A stretch of 41,187 nt of DNA from Prochlorococcus sp. AG-335-I21 (GCA_003282225.1 QBZO01000005.1:1-41187), one strand, 5' to 3'; shown: positions 1 through 7,423, numbered from the stretch's first letter. Translations and numbers: made by a program. The notes: a model not told the origin generated them from the letters alone.

Positions 1-47
1 AAATTTACTTATATTAAAACAATTCTAAATATATAAATTAATACAAA

Positions 48-284
48 CTATTTATTTAATTTATTTCTATTCTTGAATCTTACCAAGAAATAAATTCCAA
101 TAACAATAAGAATAGCCATTGAATATTTAAAGAGAAAAACATAAACTGTATAAACTAAGAAAGGAAACAAGCACGCTCTTTTAAAATTGATTTTTTGAGT
201 TGAGTTCATTTTTTTCCAATTTAAATATTCGCGCCACTGGAATATTTTTTTCATTTTTCTTTTTTTATAATTTTGATTAAACAT
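48..284 (-). CDS. Small basic membrane protein, unknown function
   Basis: This 78-residue ORF starts with ATG. Its N-terminal half is Lys/Arg/Asn-rich, and a hydrophobic segment covers roughly residues 38-69 (FLVYTVYVF...ILIVIGIYFLV), enough for one long or two short membrane helices. A basic tail ends the protein. I recognise no family. It is transcribed away from the thioesterase gene on the other strand, so about 110 AT-rich bases between them probably hold divergent promoters. The membrane location is inferred only from hydrophobicity. Confidence 0.55.
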   Translation of the reverse strand: MFNQNYKKRKMKKIFQWREYLNWKKMNSTQKINFKRACLFPFLVYTVYVFLFKYSMAILIVIGIYFLVRFKNRNKLNK

Positions 285-391
285 AATTTTTAAAATATAG
301 TTTTTGTTTTATTTTTATTTTAATTAATATAAACCAACTTCAATAACTATATTTTTACTATAAATATAGACATATAAATTTCAAAATATTG

Positions 392-811
392 ATGTACATG
401 AAAAAAATTTGGAAAATTGAAAAGTTAGTTTTACCACAGCATTCAGATCATGCAGGGGTTATGTGGCATGGTACATATTTTGATTGGCTTGAAGAAGGAA
501 GGATCAATGCCCTTTCAAAAGCAGGTATAAATTATGTTGACCTTACAAAAAATGGGTTTGAGTTACCTTTAATAGATACTTCAATAAAATATATATCACC
601 TTTATTTCTTGGAGATACCATAACAATAGAATCTTTATTTAAAATAAGCAAAAGTCCAAAAATAAAAATCCATTCAAAATTCATTAACAAAAGCAAAAAA
701 GTTTTGACCATAGCTGAGGTTAATTTGGTTCTAATAAATAAAAAAAGTTTTTCTATCATAAGGAAAAGGCCTGATTTTATATCAAAAGCTTTTTTAAAAT
801 TAAACGGATAA
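392..811 (+). CDS. Hot-dog fold acyl-CoA thioesterase (YbgC/4-hydroxybenzoyl-CoA thioesterase type)
   Basis: The protein has about 139 residues, the normal size for a single hot-dog domain. Its N-terminal motif HSDHAGVMWHGTYFDWLEEGR-like (opening SDHAGVMWHGTYF) matches the family pattern in which Asp, Gly, a Tyr/Phe and Trp/Glu line the acyl-CoA thioester site. Cyanobacterial members include the 1,4-dihydroxy-2-naphthoyl-CoA hydrolase of phylloquinone synthesis, so that is one candidate role, but the substrate cannot be read from the sequence. The ORF track starts at a TTG at 389. ATG codons at 392 and 398 are more likely starts. No ribosome binding site decides between them. The gene stands alone on this strand with a short promoter region upstream. 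Confidence 0.8.
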   Translation: MYMKKIWKIEKLVLPQHSDHAGVMWHGTYFDWLEEGRINALSKAGINYVDLTKNGFELPLIDTSIKYISPLFLGDTITIESLFKISKSPKIKIHSKFINKSKKVLTIAEVNLVLINKKSFSIIRKRPDFISKAFLKLNG

Positions 812-865
812 GATTATAGTTAGTTAATTTATTAATTATTTAGAGCAATTAAATTCTATACACTA

Positions 866-1066
866 ATGAAGGATATATTTCTTGTCTTGGATTCATATCA
901 ATATCAAATGGAATCAACTTATCAGGAGAAATCTTCTCTAACTAATCTTTTTACTGAAAACAAATTTATAGGATGGCTAGGTCTTTTTATTGTGTTTTTT
1001 TCAATCTTTGCAATTATTATATTTCAATTTCTTGAATGGGAAAGTAATGACAAAAATAAGGAATAA
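866..1066 (+). CDS. Small single-helix membrane protein, unknown function
   Basis: This 66-residue protein has a hydrophilic N-terminal half, one clear membrane helix at about residues 34-56 (WLGLFIVFFSIFAIIIFQFL) and a short charged tail. I recognise no family. It lies 54 bases after the thioesterase and 40 bases before the next ORF on the same strand, so these genes may be co-transcribed. Confidence 0.55.
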   Translation: MKDIFLVLDSYQYQMESTYQEKSSLTNLFTENKFIGWLGLFIVFFSIFAIIIFQFLEWESNDKNKE

Positions 1067-1105
1067 AAAAGACTTGACTTATAATAAATATAAATATTTT
1101 ATAAA

Positions 1106-1357
1106 ATGGCAATTTACTTAAAAATAACAAATCCAACTGAAGTTGTAAAAAAAAAGACCTCTAAATGGCTAACAGATATAACACCCGAAAGAATTGATAG
1201 GAAATTAGTTGAAGACGAAGTTATTAAAGGAATTATTGAACAATTAACATTGGAAGGAATTGAAGGCGAGATTTCAGCAATAAATGGTTTTGATGTAAAA
1301 AACTCTACATTAATTACAAAAAATGATTTTGTAATCAGAAAAACAAAATCTTTTTAA
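1106..1357 (+). CDS. Conserved-looking small soluble protein, unknown function
   Basis: The product has 83 residues and is mixed-charge, soluble and without Cys. The sequence alternates helix-like (VEDEVIKGIIEQLTLEG) and strand-like segments, as expected for a small folded domain rather than a random ORF. I recognise no family. It lies 18 bases upstream of the Mrr-type nuclease gene on the same strand, a spacing that suggests one transcript, so it could be a partner of the nuclease. That link is inference only. Confidence 0.6.
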   Translation: MAIYLKITNPTEVVKKKTSKWLTDITPERIDRKLVEDEVIKGIIEQLTLEGIEGEISAINGFDVKNSTLITKNDFVIRKTKSF

Positions 1358-1374
1358 CTAAAAAATAATAAATA

Positions 1375-2247
1375 ATGAATAATATTTTTATTATTTTAGT
1401 TTCTTTAATTTTGTTATTTTTGATAACTATTTTTAGAGCTTTTCTATTAAAAAAAAGAAAAGATAAATTAAATAATGCCTTAAATGCAAATTACTTCCTT
1501 GAAACGATAAATAGACTTATTGAAGAAAATAAATACAATCTATTGGAGGAAAGAATTAGATTAAAAGTTATGGATGCTTATGGCAACGAAGACTTGAAAA
1601 AGTGGATTGGTAATCCCCCTCTCGATGAAAAATTAATTGAGAGAAGCATTAATAATGGTTCAAAAAGGTTAAAAGAAGGTATTCCATACTTTTGGGAAAA
1701 AGTCATTTTAAAAAAATTTTCAGGTCCAGACATTTTTTTTGAAAAATGGAAAGCTTATCGCAAGATTAATCCAATTATTAATGATGAAATAATTGGGGCG
1801 AGTAGAATTTTGGAGAATGAAGACTGGTTTATATTTATAGCTAGTCAAATAGAAAAAACTTGTTTAAATTTAATAGAAAATAATACATCGAAGAACAATA
1901 ATCAAAACTATAAAAAAGGAATTATATTTGAAAATCATTGTATGGAAATTCTCAAAAAGAATGGTTGGAAAGTGAAAGAAACACCTATTACCGGTGACCA
2001 AGGAGTGGATTTGATTGCCTCCATCGATAATTTAAGGATTTGTATTCAATGTAAAAATCATAAAAAAGCAGTAGGTAACAACGCTGTTCAAGAAATTTCT
2101 GCTGGTAAATTATATTGGAAAGGAACTCATGCGGTATTAGTCTCAAAATCTGGTTTTACTAAATCTGCACAAAAACTAGCTAGAGCTAATAAAGTGAAAC
2201 TAATAAATGACTTTGAATTAAAAGATTTAGAAAATCTACTAATTTAG
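1375..2247 (+). CDS. Membrane-anchored Mrr-type restriction endonuclease-fold protein
   Basis: The protein has 290 residues. An N-terminal membrane helix covers residues 4-24 and is followed by a basic KKRKDK stretch. A helical middle region of unknown function covers roughly 35-170. The C-terminal Mrr_cat domain (about 180-285) shows the PD-(D/E)xK-type core: an early Glu (FEN, about 186), GDQGVDL with Asp at about 212, and the QCK motif (about 225-227). Mrr-like proteins cleave DNA, often modified or foreign DNA. The catalytic residues appear intact, so activity is plausible. No methyltransferase or specificity subunit is nearby, which argues against a classical restriction-modification pair. 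The membrane anchor could place the nuclease where DNA enters the cell. The 3' end overlaps the convergent MAPEG gene by 4 bases. Confidence 0.82.
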   Translation: MNNIFIILVSLILLFLITIFRAFLLKKRKDKLNNALNANYFLETINRLIEENKYNLLEERIRLKVMDAYGNEDLKKWIGNPPLDEKLIERSINNGSKRLKEGIPYFWEKVILKKFSGPDIFFEKWKAYRKINPIINDEIIGASRILENEDWFIFIASQIEKTCLNLIENNTSKNNNQNYKKGIIFENHCMEILKKNGWKVKETPITGDQGVDLIASIDNLRICIQCKNHKKAVGNNAVQEISAGKLYWKGTHAVLVSKSGFTKSAQKLARANKVKLINDFELKDLENLLI

Positions 2248-2657
2248 TTGAATTTCATAAGTTGGGATATCCCTTCTTTATATAAAACAAGTGTCGTAAA
2301 AATCCCAGAAGCCCATATTAAACCTCTAGCAATAGGAATATTTAAAACATAAGCTCCAATATACAAGAAACGGAAGAGGGGGTGCATCCAAGCTGCTATT
2401 AATGAGAGGTTTGAATCAGGTAAAGTAATTAAACAAAGTATGCAAGCTGGAGCATGAATAGAAATGCTTTCCCAGCAATTCTGATGACACCAAACTGCCC
2501 TTTTACCAAAGTCTGGCAATTGATCAAATAATGCTCTTGGTGCAGACATATTGTCCACAGAATAACCAGCTTTGATTCTTGCTAGTGTCAAAGGAATTGT
2601 CGATAGTAATACAACTACAACAGACAGGCAAAGGCTCCAAGCGAAGACTATTGGCAT
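2244..2657 (-). CDS. MAPEG family integral membrane protein
   Basis: This 137-residue protein has about four membrane segments and the MAPEG-like features NxxESxxxFAPA (here CWESISIHAPACILCL) and a C-terminal RxxYIGAYxLNIPxxR stretch. MAPEG proteins (membrane-associated proteins in eicosanoid and glutathione metabolism) include microsomal glutathione transferases, but bacterial members mostly have no assigned substrate. The start is an ATG at 2657. The gene converges on the Mrr-type gene with a 4-base overlap of stop regions. Confidence 0.8.
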   Translation of the reverse strand: MPIVFAWSLCLSVVVVLLSTIPLTLARIKAGYSVDNMSAPRALFDQLPDFGKRAVWCHQNCWESISIHAPACILCLITLPDSNLSLIAAWMHPLFRFLYIGAYVLNIPIARGLIWASGIFTTLVLYKEGISQLMKFN

Positions 2658-2770
2658 ATTTCTTAAATATTTAATTTAGCTTAGTAAATTACCACTTATT
2701 AATGCGGAATAATATTTAATATTTAAAAACTCATGTTTTAATTTATATTCATGAGCTATATTAAGACCTA

Positions 2771-2899
2771 ATGGATATTACAAAAATATTAACAATACTT
2801 CTTGGTAGCATATTAATTTATCTAACTTTTTTATTTTTAGGATTTAATTTAAGAAATAAAAATATAAAGGCACAAAATCTAACCAAAAAAGACAAATAA
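2771..2899 (+). CDS. 42-residue single-helix membrane peptide
   Basis: This is a short ATG ORF missing from the ORF track. It encodes 42 residues: a hydrophobic helix at about 5-25 (ILTILLGSILIYLTFLFLGF) and a basic tail (LRNKNIKAQNLTKKDK). The helix-plus-positive-tail design is typical of small cyanobacterial membrane subunits, but I recognise no family. No strong ribosome binding site is visible, which is common in this genome. Confidence 0.45.
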   Translation: MDITKILTILLGSILIYLTFLFLGFNLRNKNIKAQNLTKKDK

Positions 2900-3024
2900 T
2901 TGTTTTACACTAAAAATTTTTCATTATTTTTTTTTAATCATATTTTATGGAAATACAAAAGATTATTAATTATATTGAATTGAAGAATTTTTAATAAAAA
3001 ACAATTCTGTTTTAGATAAAAATA

Positions 3025-3318
3025 ATGAAAAAGATCTATAAATTTATAAAAAGTTTTTTATTCATATCATTATGGCTAATAATTTCTTCTTATTTACAAA
3101 AATATTGGAATACATTCCACTGGGAATATATATACCATAATTTAAGAACCATTTTTGATAAAGAGTTTTGGTTCGTTTTGGAAAGATACCTATTTGGACT
3201 TGACTTAGGTTATTGGATAGAGGAATTATTAAAATTTTTGTCATATGAAATACCCAAAGAGACCTTTAAATATGTGCCAATATTCTTTTTTTTAAAATAT
3301 ATTTGGATTAAAAGATAA
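3025..3318 (+). CDS. Aromatic-rich membrane protein, unknown function
   Basis: This 97-residue protein is rich in Phe, Trp and Tyr. A hydrophobic segment lies at about residues 9-24 and another near the C-terminus (YVPIFFFLKYIWI). The middle is amphipathic. I recognise no family. Of the two overlapping ORFs here, this one is longer and starts with ATG. The 60-residue minus-strand ORF inside it is treated as its shadow. Its stop lies 8 bases from the stop of the convergent fibrillin-type gene. Confidence 0.5.
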   Translation: MKKIYKFIKSFLFISLWLIISSYLQKYWNTFHWEYIYHNLRTIFDKEFWFVLERYLFGLDLGYWIEELLKFLSYEIPKETFKYVPIFFFLKYIWIKR

Positions 3319-3325
3319 AAATAAT

Positions 3326-3868
3326 TTACAGAGACTCAATAAATTCTTGAAATCTTTCAAATAAGATATTGTCTTTAATTCTTCTGAGAATAAATAAAGT
3401 TCCTTTATCACCCCTGCAAATTCTAAGATTTTTGCTTAAAAAAGTAATTTCTAACCATCCTTTTTGTTCTTTTTTAATCTTAGTTAAAGCGTTAATTTTC
3501 CTTATTCCAATGTAAGGTCCAATTATTCCAGCATGAGTAAAACTAACTCCAATTTTCTTTTCATTTAAAGAACTCAATTTTGCTACTATTCCTGTTCCAA
3601 TAATTGAATTAATCCCTCTGGGCTTGAGTAAATTCAAACCATTTAGATTAAACGGATCAAGAATTTGAAGATTATCAACTAGAGGAGAGTAATTTAGAAA
3701 TGGAGCTTTTGAACTGCTCCATCTAAGCTCCCATACTCCCATTAACTTCTCAATATCCATGTTGAGAGTAAATTTTGATTCCTTTTCTAGTTCTTCAGCC
3801 ATATTTTTAATCTTTTTTGTTTTAGGACTTGAAAGGAGTAAGTCCAATAATTGTTGTTCTAAATTCAT
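3326..3868 (-). CDS. PAP/fibrillin family protein (plastid lipid-associated type)
   Basis: The protein has 180 residues. The hallmark is the start of the PAP_fibrillin domain, LMGVWELRWSSS (about residues 43-54). Next come a strand-rich region with FNLNGL and GTGIVAKLSSLNEKKIGVSFTHA, and a C-terminal LRICRGDKGTLFILRR stretch, the usual family ending. PAP/fibrillins are lipocalin-like proteins bound to thylakoids or plastoglobules and linked to photosystem protection and lipid or prenylquinone handling. A second family member lies at 6203-6958. The 78 bases between this gene and the divergent DUF1330 gene probably hold both promoters. Confidence 0.85.
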   Translation of the reverse strand: MNLEQQLLDLLLSSPKTKKIKNMAEELEKESKFTLNMDIEKLMGVWELRWSSSKAPFLNYSPLVDNLQILDPFNLNGLNLLKPRGINSIIGTGIVAKLSSLNEKKIGVSFTHAGIIGPYIGIRKINALTKIKKEQKGWLEITFLSKNLRICRGDKGTLFILRRIKDNILFERFQEFIESL

Positions 3869-3946
3869 TTAAAAAGATTTACAAAATAACCTGAGCAAAA
3901 ATACTTACGTTAATGTGCTATATTCTACTGAAAATGTTTTGATTCC

Positions 3947-4231
3947 ATGACAAAGAGTTACTGGCTTAAGAAAATATCTATTCCAAATGCTGATTTGTTT
4001 CTCGAATACATAAGGACAGTCTTGCCATGGATAAGATCAGTAGGTGGGGTTGTAGTAAAAAAAGATATCACCCAAGATTCCAACTCACACAAGTGGGATG
4101 GGGGTCAACTAGGAATGGTAATTGAATTTGAATCTAAGATAGCTGCAAAAAGAGCTTTTTATTCAGATGTATTTCAAAACTATTTGAAATCTAGAGATTT
4201 AATGGAACTAGTGACAATAAGCACTCTTTAG
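3947..4231 (+). CDS. DUF1330 family protein (dimeric alpha/beta-barrel type)
   Basis: This 94-residue protein matches DUF1330: a short strand, helix 'ADLFLEYIRTVLPWIRSVGGVVVKKD', strand 'LGMVIEFESKIAAKRAFYSDVFQNYLKSR', and a final strand. This is the ferredoxin-like fold of small dimeric alpha/beta-barrel proteins. The pattern of a conserved aromatic plus 'A..AF..D..Y' is typical of the family. Members often act as monooxygenase-like or stress proteins, but none of that can be assigned here. Confidence 0.75.
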   Translation: MTKSYWLKKISIPNADLFLEYIRTVLPWIRSVGGVVVKKDITQDSNSHKWDGGQLGMVIEFESKIAAKRAFYSDVFQNYLKSRDLMELVTISTL

Positions 4232-4397
4232 TAGTAAAAAAATAAATCACTCATAATAATATCTGCCGACAAAAAATAAAAAATTGATTTTCGCAAATTA
4301 AGTATTTATTACTAGTAATCACTTTTTGTAATGGTTATAACTTCATTATTTATGAAATATTTAGCAAAATCTAAGGTAATAATCAAAATTAAATTAA

Positions 4398-4577
4398 ATG
4401 AATTACTCCACTGAACAAGAAGATTATTTAATGACAACCCCATATACAAAAAAAATTCAAAAAAAATTTAAGGAAGTTAAAAATTTTCTTGAGAAAAACG
4501 GATTTAACTCATCTTCCCAAGGACTAATGCAGGATATTATTAGTTCTCAAGAATATATTTCCAAAAATGATTTATGA
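4398..4577 (+). CDS. Small soluble protein, unknown function
   Basis: This ORF is absent from the track. It starts at ATG and encodes 59 residues: a Lys-rich amphipathic helix (YTKKIQKKFKEVKNFLEKNGF), then a Ser/Gln-rich segment with a second helix (SQGLMQDIISSQEYISK). It has no hydrophobic segment and no Cys. I recognise no family. The ordered heptad-like pattern suggests a real small helical protein. Confidence 0.5.
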   Translation: MNYSTEQEDYLMTTPYTKKIQKKFKEVKNFLEKNGFNSSSQGLMQDIISSQEYISKNDL

Positions 4578-4590
4578 AAAAATGTTTTTT

Positions 4591-4761
4591 TCATAGATTT
4601 TTAAAATAATAAATCCCACCTATTAAGAAAGGTAATAATATCCCTAAGAATAAGAGAAATGATCTCTTAGACTCTCCCTGTGTTATTGGATTTATTTCTG
4701 GTTCAATTGCAAATCCATTTTGTCTTCCACCGCTTTCTGTTGTATAACCTTTTTTATTCAT
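4591..4761 (-). CDS. psb34: Psb34-like one-helix protein (photosystem II assembly factor type)
   Basis: This 56-residue ORF is absent from the track. Its N-terminus carries TTESGGRQNGFAIEPE, very close to the motif of the form GGR-x-N-x-FAIEP shared by cyanobacterial Psb34 and by the arm of high-light-inducible proteins. One membrane helix follows at about residues 34-54. The helix lacks the ExxNxR chlorophyll-binding motif of high-light-inducible proteins, so Psb34 is the better assignment. Psb34 is known to bind CP47-containing photosystem II intermediates through this arm. The name rests on the motif and architecture recalled from the family, not on alignment. Confidence 0.6.
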   Translation of the reverse strand: MNKKGYTTESGGRQNGFAIEPEINPITQGESKRSFLLFLGILLPFLIGGIYYFKNL

Positions 4762-4768
4762 AACTAAA

Positions 4769-4797
4769 AAATTTCATACGATTATCGCATGAAATTT
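4769..4797 (-). terminator. Hairpin with flanking T-runs between two small minus-strand genes
   Basis: The inverted repeat AAATTTCAT / ATGAAATTT encloses a second small palindrome (CGAT-T-ATCG). T-runs follow it on both strands. On the minus strand it lies between the stop of the 43-residue gene and the start of the Psb34-like gene, so it could terminate the former just before the latter. Confidence 0.5.
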
Positions 4798-4853
4798 TTT
4801 TTATAAAAAAAAATTTTTACATTTAGAAAAATTTTTAAATTAACTAATAATTA

Positions 4854-4985
4854 TTAGTTAATTTCAATTTTCGATTTTAATTTAGCAGCTTTTTTAAGTA
4901 AACCAACAATTTCTTTTCTACCATTAGCTTGTTCTGCTCTATTAATTAAATCACTATATCTTTTGATAATTTCTCTATGGTTCAT
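4854..4985 (-). CDS. 43-residue soluble helical peptide
   Basis: This ATG ORF is too short for the track. It encodes 43 residues that read as one or two amphipathic helices (HREIIKRYSDLINRAEQAN and RKEIVGLLKKAAKLKSK), strongly basic, with no membrane segment. I recognise no family. The regular spacing of hydrophobic residues supports a real coding region over chance. It lies upstream of the Psb34-like gene on the same strand, separated by a hairpin. Confidence 0.5.
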   Translation of the reverse strand: MNHREIIKRYSDLINRAEQANGRKEIVGLLKKAAKLKSKIEIN

Positions 4986-5077
4986 TAAAATAGATGTATT
5001 GATTTTATTATAAAAATAGAATTAAAAATTTTTTGTATAAAAGATATCAAAATCCTTTTTAAATTTTCTTAAATTAT

Positions 5078-5380
5078 TTACCTAAACCAACCTTTGTTTT
5101 TAGGTTCTTCTACAACTTTTACTGGTTCTACTTTTTTACCAAATAATCCCTTTTTCTTTGGTTTCACATCCTCAGTTATCAGTTCTTTTTTTCTACCAAA
5201 TAATCCTTGCTTCTTAGGTCTATCCTTTAAATCATTTATCTGATTTACTTTTTTAACAGGAGATTTAGATTGATTCTGTATTGTTTTTTTACCCTCTGAT
5301 AAAAGCTGATAGACAAAATATCCAAAAACACCAAAAAAGCCTATTGCTTGGACTAAGGCGGTACCGATATTATCAAACAT
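5078..5380 (-). CDS. One-helix membrane protein with a basic GLFG-type repeat tail
   Basis: The protein has 100 residues. A membrane helix occupies about residues 9-28 (VQAIGFFGVFGYFVYQLL). The remainder is a Lys/Pro-rich soluble tail with three imperfect copies of a short module: PKKQGLFGRKK, PKKKGLFGKK and PKNKGWFR, separated by acidic/Val linkers. I recognise no family. The repeated aromatic-Gly core flanked by Lys could bind a partner or a membrane surface; this is inference. The start ATG is at 5380, just before the hydrophobic segment. Confidence 0.6.
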   Translation of the reverse strand: MFDNIGTALVQAIGFFGVFGYFVYQLLSEGKKTIQNQSKSPVKKVNQINDLKDRPKKQGLFGRKKELITEDVKPKKKGLFGKKVEPVKVVEEPKNKGWFR

Positions 5381-5502
5381 TGGCGATTCTAGTTTTTAAT
5401 AAAGTAATCTATTAATTATGGAAAAATTTTTTTATAAATGCGTAATAAAAGAATTCATATTTATGAATTAAAAATTAAGATATGAAATTTTTTTAAATAA
5501 AA

Positions 5503-5682
5503 CTATTTATAGTAATTTATTAGATCGATTATTAAAATTGTAAGGAGAGAAATTCCCAAAATGTATGGAGCAAAAGGATATTTATTCAATATTTGATTTA
5601 AATTACTTTTTGAATCCTTTTTTGCTACTTTCTTCTCTCTAGGTGGCATTCCTAATTCTTCTCTTCTTTTAGCTTCTCCCAT
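5503..5682 (-). CDS. DUF2839 family small membrane protein
   Basis: This 59-residue ORF is not in the track. It begins MGEAKRREELG, the characteristic opening of the cyanobacterial DUF2839 family. A Lys-rich region and one membrane helix follow at about residues 37-55 (FAPYILGISLLTILIIDLI). DUF2839 has no known function. It is usually a 60-70 residue membrane protein, so the length here is normal. It shares a ~130-base divergent promoter region with the 35-residue peptide gene on the plus strand. Confidence 0.7.
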   Translation of the reverse strand: MGEAKRREELGMPPREKKVAKKDSKSNLNQILNKYPFAPYILGISLLTILIIDLINYYK

Positions 5683-5815
5683 GTTTTAAGATGTGTACCT
5701 CAAAACAAATATAGTACAGATATATATATGTTTAAACAATACTTAGATCTTTGCTAAATTCGATTACAAGTTTAATTGGAAATTTAGTTAATATATTCCT
5801 ATAAATAAAAACAAA

Positions 5816-5923
5816 ATGATAGAAATAGTTTGGTCAGTAAATATAATGGTTGCGATTTTAATTGGTGGAGTTGGCTGGGTCTTATATTATATTTTCACTT
5901 ACGACCAGAAATATACATCTTAA
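5816..5923 (+). CDS. 35-residue one-helix membrane peptide
   Basis: This short ATG ORF encodes 35 residues made almost entirely of one membrane helix (VWSVNIMVAILIGGVGWVLYYIF) and a polar end (TYDQKYTS). Size and design resemble small photosystem or cytochrome complex subunits, but it matches none I know. It ends 8 bases before the Nif11-like gene. The longer ORF at 5830-6114 in the track reads through this region in another frame. I regard its N-terminal part as a shadow. Confidence 0.45.
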   Translation: MIEIVWSVNIMVAILIGGVGWVLYYIFTYDQKYTS

Positions 5924-5931
5924 ATATCAAA

Positions 5932-6114
5932 ATGTCTGAAAAAGATTTAGTAAATTTCCTAAAAAAAATAGAGCAATTAAACAAGATATCAGAATTAATT
6001 AAAAATAATCCTGTAAAAAAGAAAGAGTTGTCGGATTGTAAAAATCATGAAGAAGTAATTTGCTTAACTTCTAAATGGGGTTTTGAAATTGGCAAAAGAT
6101 GGGGAGAATATTAA
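5932..6114 (+). CDS. Nif11-like small protein
   Basis: I place the start at the ATG at 5932, giving 60 residues, not at 5830 as in the track. The product begins MSEKDLVNFLKKIEQ, typical of the Nif11 domain (an N-terminal helix after S-x-x-x-L-x-x-F), and continues with a helical region and the C-terminal GFEIGKRWGEY. Nif11 domains include leader peptides of ribosomally made peptides, but many Prochlorococcus copies are stand-alone proteins. This one has no Gly-Gly cleavage site or Ser/Thr/Cys-rich core, and no lanthionine synthetase is nearby, so a peptide precursor role is unlikely. Confidence 0.68.
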   Translation: MSEKDLVNFLKKIEQLNKISELIKNNPVKKKELSDCKNHEEVICLTSKWGFEIGKRWGEY

Positions 6115-6202
6115 ACAAATTAATATCCAACCAATAAAAACACATTTAAGTAGTAGCAATACTCATAAAATAAATTAATATAGAGTTTGTAAAAATTTAA
6201 TT

Positions 6203-6958
6203 ATGACTGATATTGAGGAGATAAAAAAGAAGATATATCAAATAGCAGCTATTACTGACAGGGGGCAAAGACTGAACAAATTAATTGCACCTATGTATCA
6301 AGAAAAATCAAAAGAGATGGATGAACTTATAAAGAGTCTTGAAAATTTTAATATGGAAGTTTCTGAAGAAAAATTATCTGGAGAGTGGGAATTAATTTAT
6401 TCAACAGTTGAATTATTTAGAAGTTCACCGTTCTTTTTAGCTATAGAAAAATCATTAAATGATGAATTCAAAAGTAATCTTTTTTTTAAACTACATCAAT
6501 TACAAGTTGGATCATTTGGTCTTTCTACCATTGGAAGAATTGCTCAAAAAATTGATTTTGATAAAAAAGAATTTTTATCAACATTTGATACCTCAATCTT
6601 TGGGCTTACAACAATTCCAATTCTTGGTTGGTTCAAGCTTCTTCCAACTTTTGGAGGAAGAGTAATAACACTTGCTGATGATTTAATTTTAGAAGATAAG
6701 ATACTTAAAATGAATTTGAAGAAAACCAAAGTCTCCAAAGTTGATGGACTTAATAAGATTCCATTGTTCAGCACGCTATTAATGGAAAGATGGTATCCAG
6801 TAAAAGAAGTATGGGAAAAATTGCCTTGGAATAAAGAATCACCTTCTTGCGAAGTATCAGTTATCTATTTAGATGACGAGGTAAGAGTAATGAAAGATAT
6901 TTATGGATCAACTTTTGTTTATATCAGACCAACAATATCCTTACTTAATTCTAAATAA
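6203..6958 (+). CDS. PAP/fibrillin family protein, long form
   Basis: This 251-residue protein has an N-terminal helical part (about 1-53). The PAP/fibrillin beta-barrel follows, starting at SGEWELIYSTVELFRSSPF (about 59-77). Typical strands follow: SFGLSTIGRIAQKIDF, EFLSTFDTS and GGRVITLADDLILED. The C-terminal VRVMKDIYGSTFVYIRP matches the family's closing strand. It is expected at the thylakoid membrane, in photoprotection or lipid/quinone homeostasis. It is the second member of the family in the first 7 kb, and the two are not close copies. The start is ATG with a long AT-rich leader. Confidence 0.85.
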   Translation: MTDIEEIKKKIYQIAAITDRGQRLNKLIAPMYQEKSKEMDELIKSLENFNMEVSEEKLSGEWELIYSTVELFRSSPFFLAIEKSLNDEFKSNLFFKLHQLQVGSFGLSTIGRIAQKIDFDKKEFLSTFDTSIFGLTTIPILGWFKLLPTFGGRVITLADDLILEDKILKMNLKKTKVSKVDGLNKIPLFSTLLMERWYPVKEVWEKLPWNKESPSCEVSVIYLDDEVRVMKDIYGSTFVYIRPTISLLNSK

Positions 6959-7076
6959 AAAATTTCTTGTGATTTATCTAAATGTTTATTACTAATAAAC
7001 TAGAAATAAAAATCAGAATCAAGTAAATCTACTTAAGCGAATGTCGCAGGATTAGAATAAATGAGGTATGTTCAGA

Positions 7077-7408
7077 ATGAACATTTTAAAATTTATGCTA
7101 AAAAATAAAGAAAAAAATTCTGTTGTAAGAGGTATATTTTAATTGGAGGTTGGGGTTTAGGTTTAGATAGATTTTACGAGGGAGATAAAAAAGGTGGGGT
7201 CTTATCAATTATGGGATGGAGTATTACATTTTTTACTTTCCTTTACCTAAAATGTTCAAGCTATGAATATGTTGATGGTGTAAAGAATTATTCAAATTAT
7301 TCACCAAATCCTTTAATTGTTTTACCTTTACTAGCTGGAGCGTATGGAGGGTTTCTCATTATCAAAAAGGCTATCAGGTTAGCTAAACAATTTGAAAACG
7401 CTGAGTAA
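7077..7408 (+). pseudogene. TM2-domain membrane protein interrupted by a one-base frameshift
   Basis: Two frames together make one TM2-domain protein. The first, from ATG 7077, reads MNILKFMLKNKEKNSVVRGIF and then meets a TAA at 7140-7142. From there a second frame continues LIGGWGLGLDRFYEGDKKGG, the hallmark TM2 motif (G-x-x-G-x-DRFY-x-G), then two membrane helices and the tail ending KQFENAE. A single extra T in the TTTT run at 7137-7140 would fuse them perfectly. The 7211-7408 ORF in the track starts inside the domain and is only its 3' part. It could be a true pseudogene, a sequencing error in a homopolymer, or rarely slippage. TM2 proteins have no firm biochemical role. Confidence 0.72.
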
Positions 7409-7423
7409 TCATCTCAACAAAAT

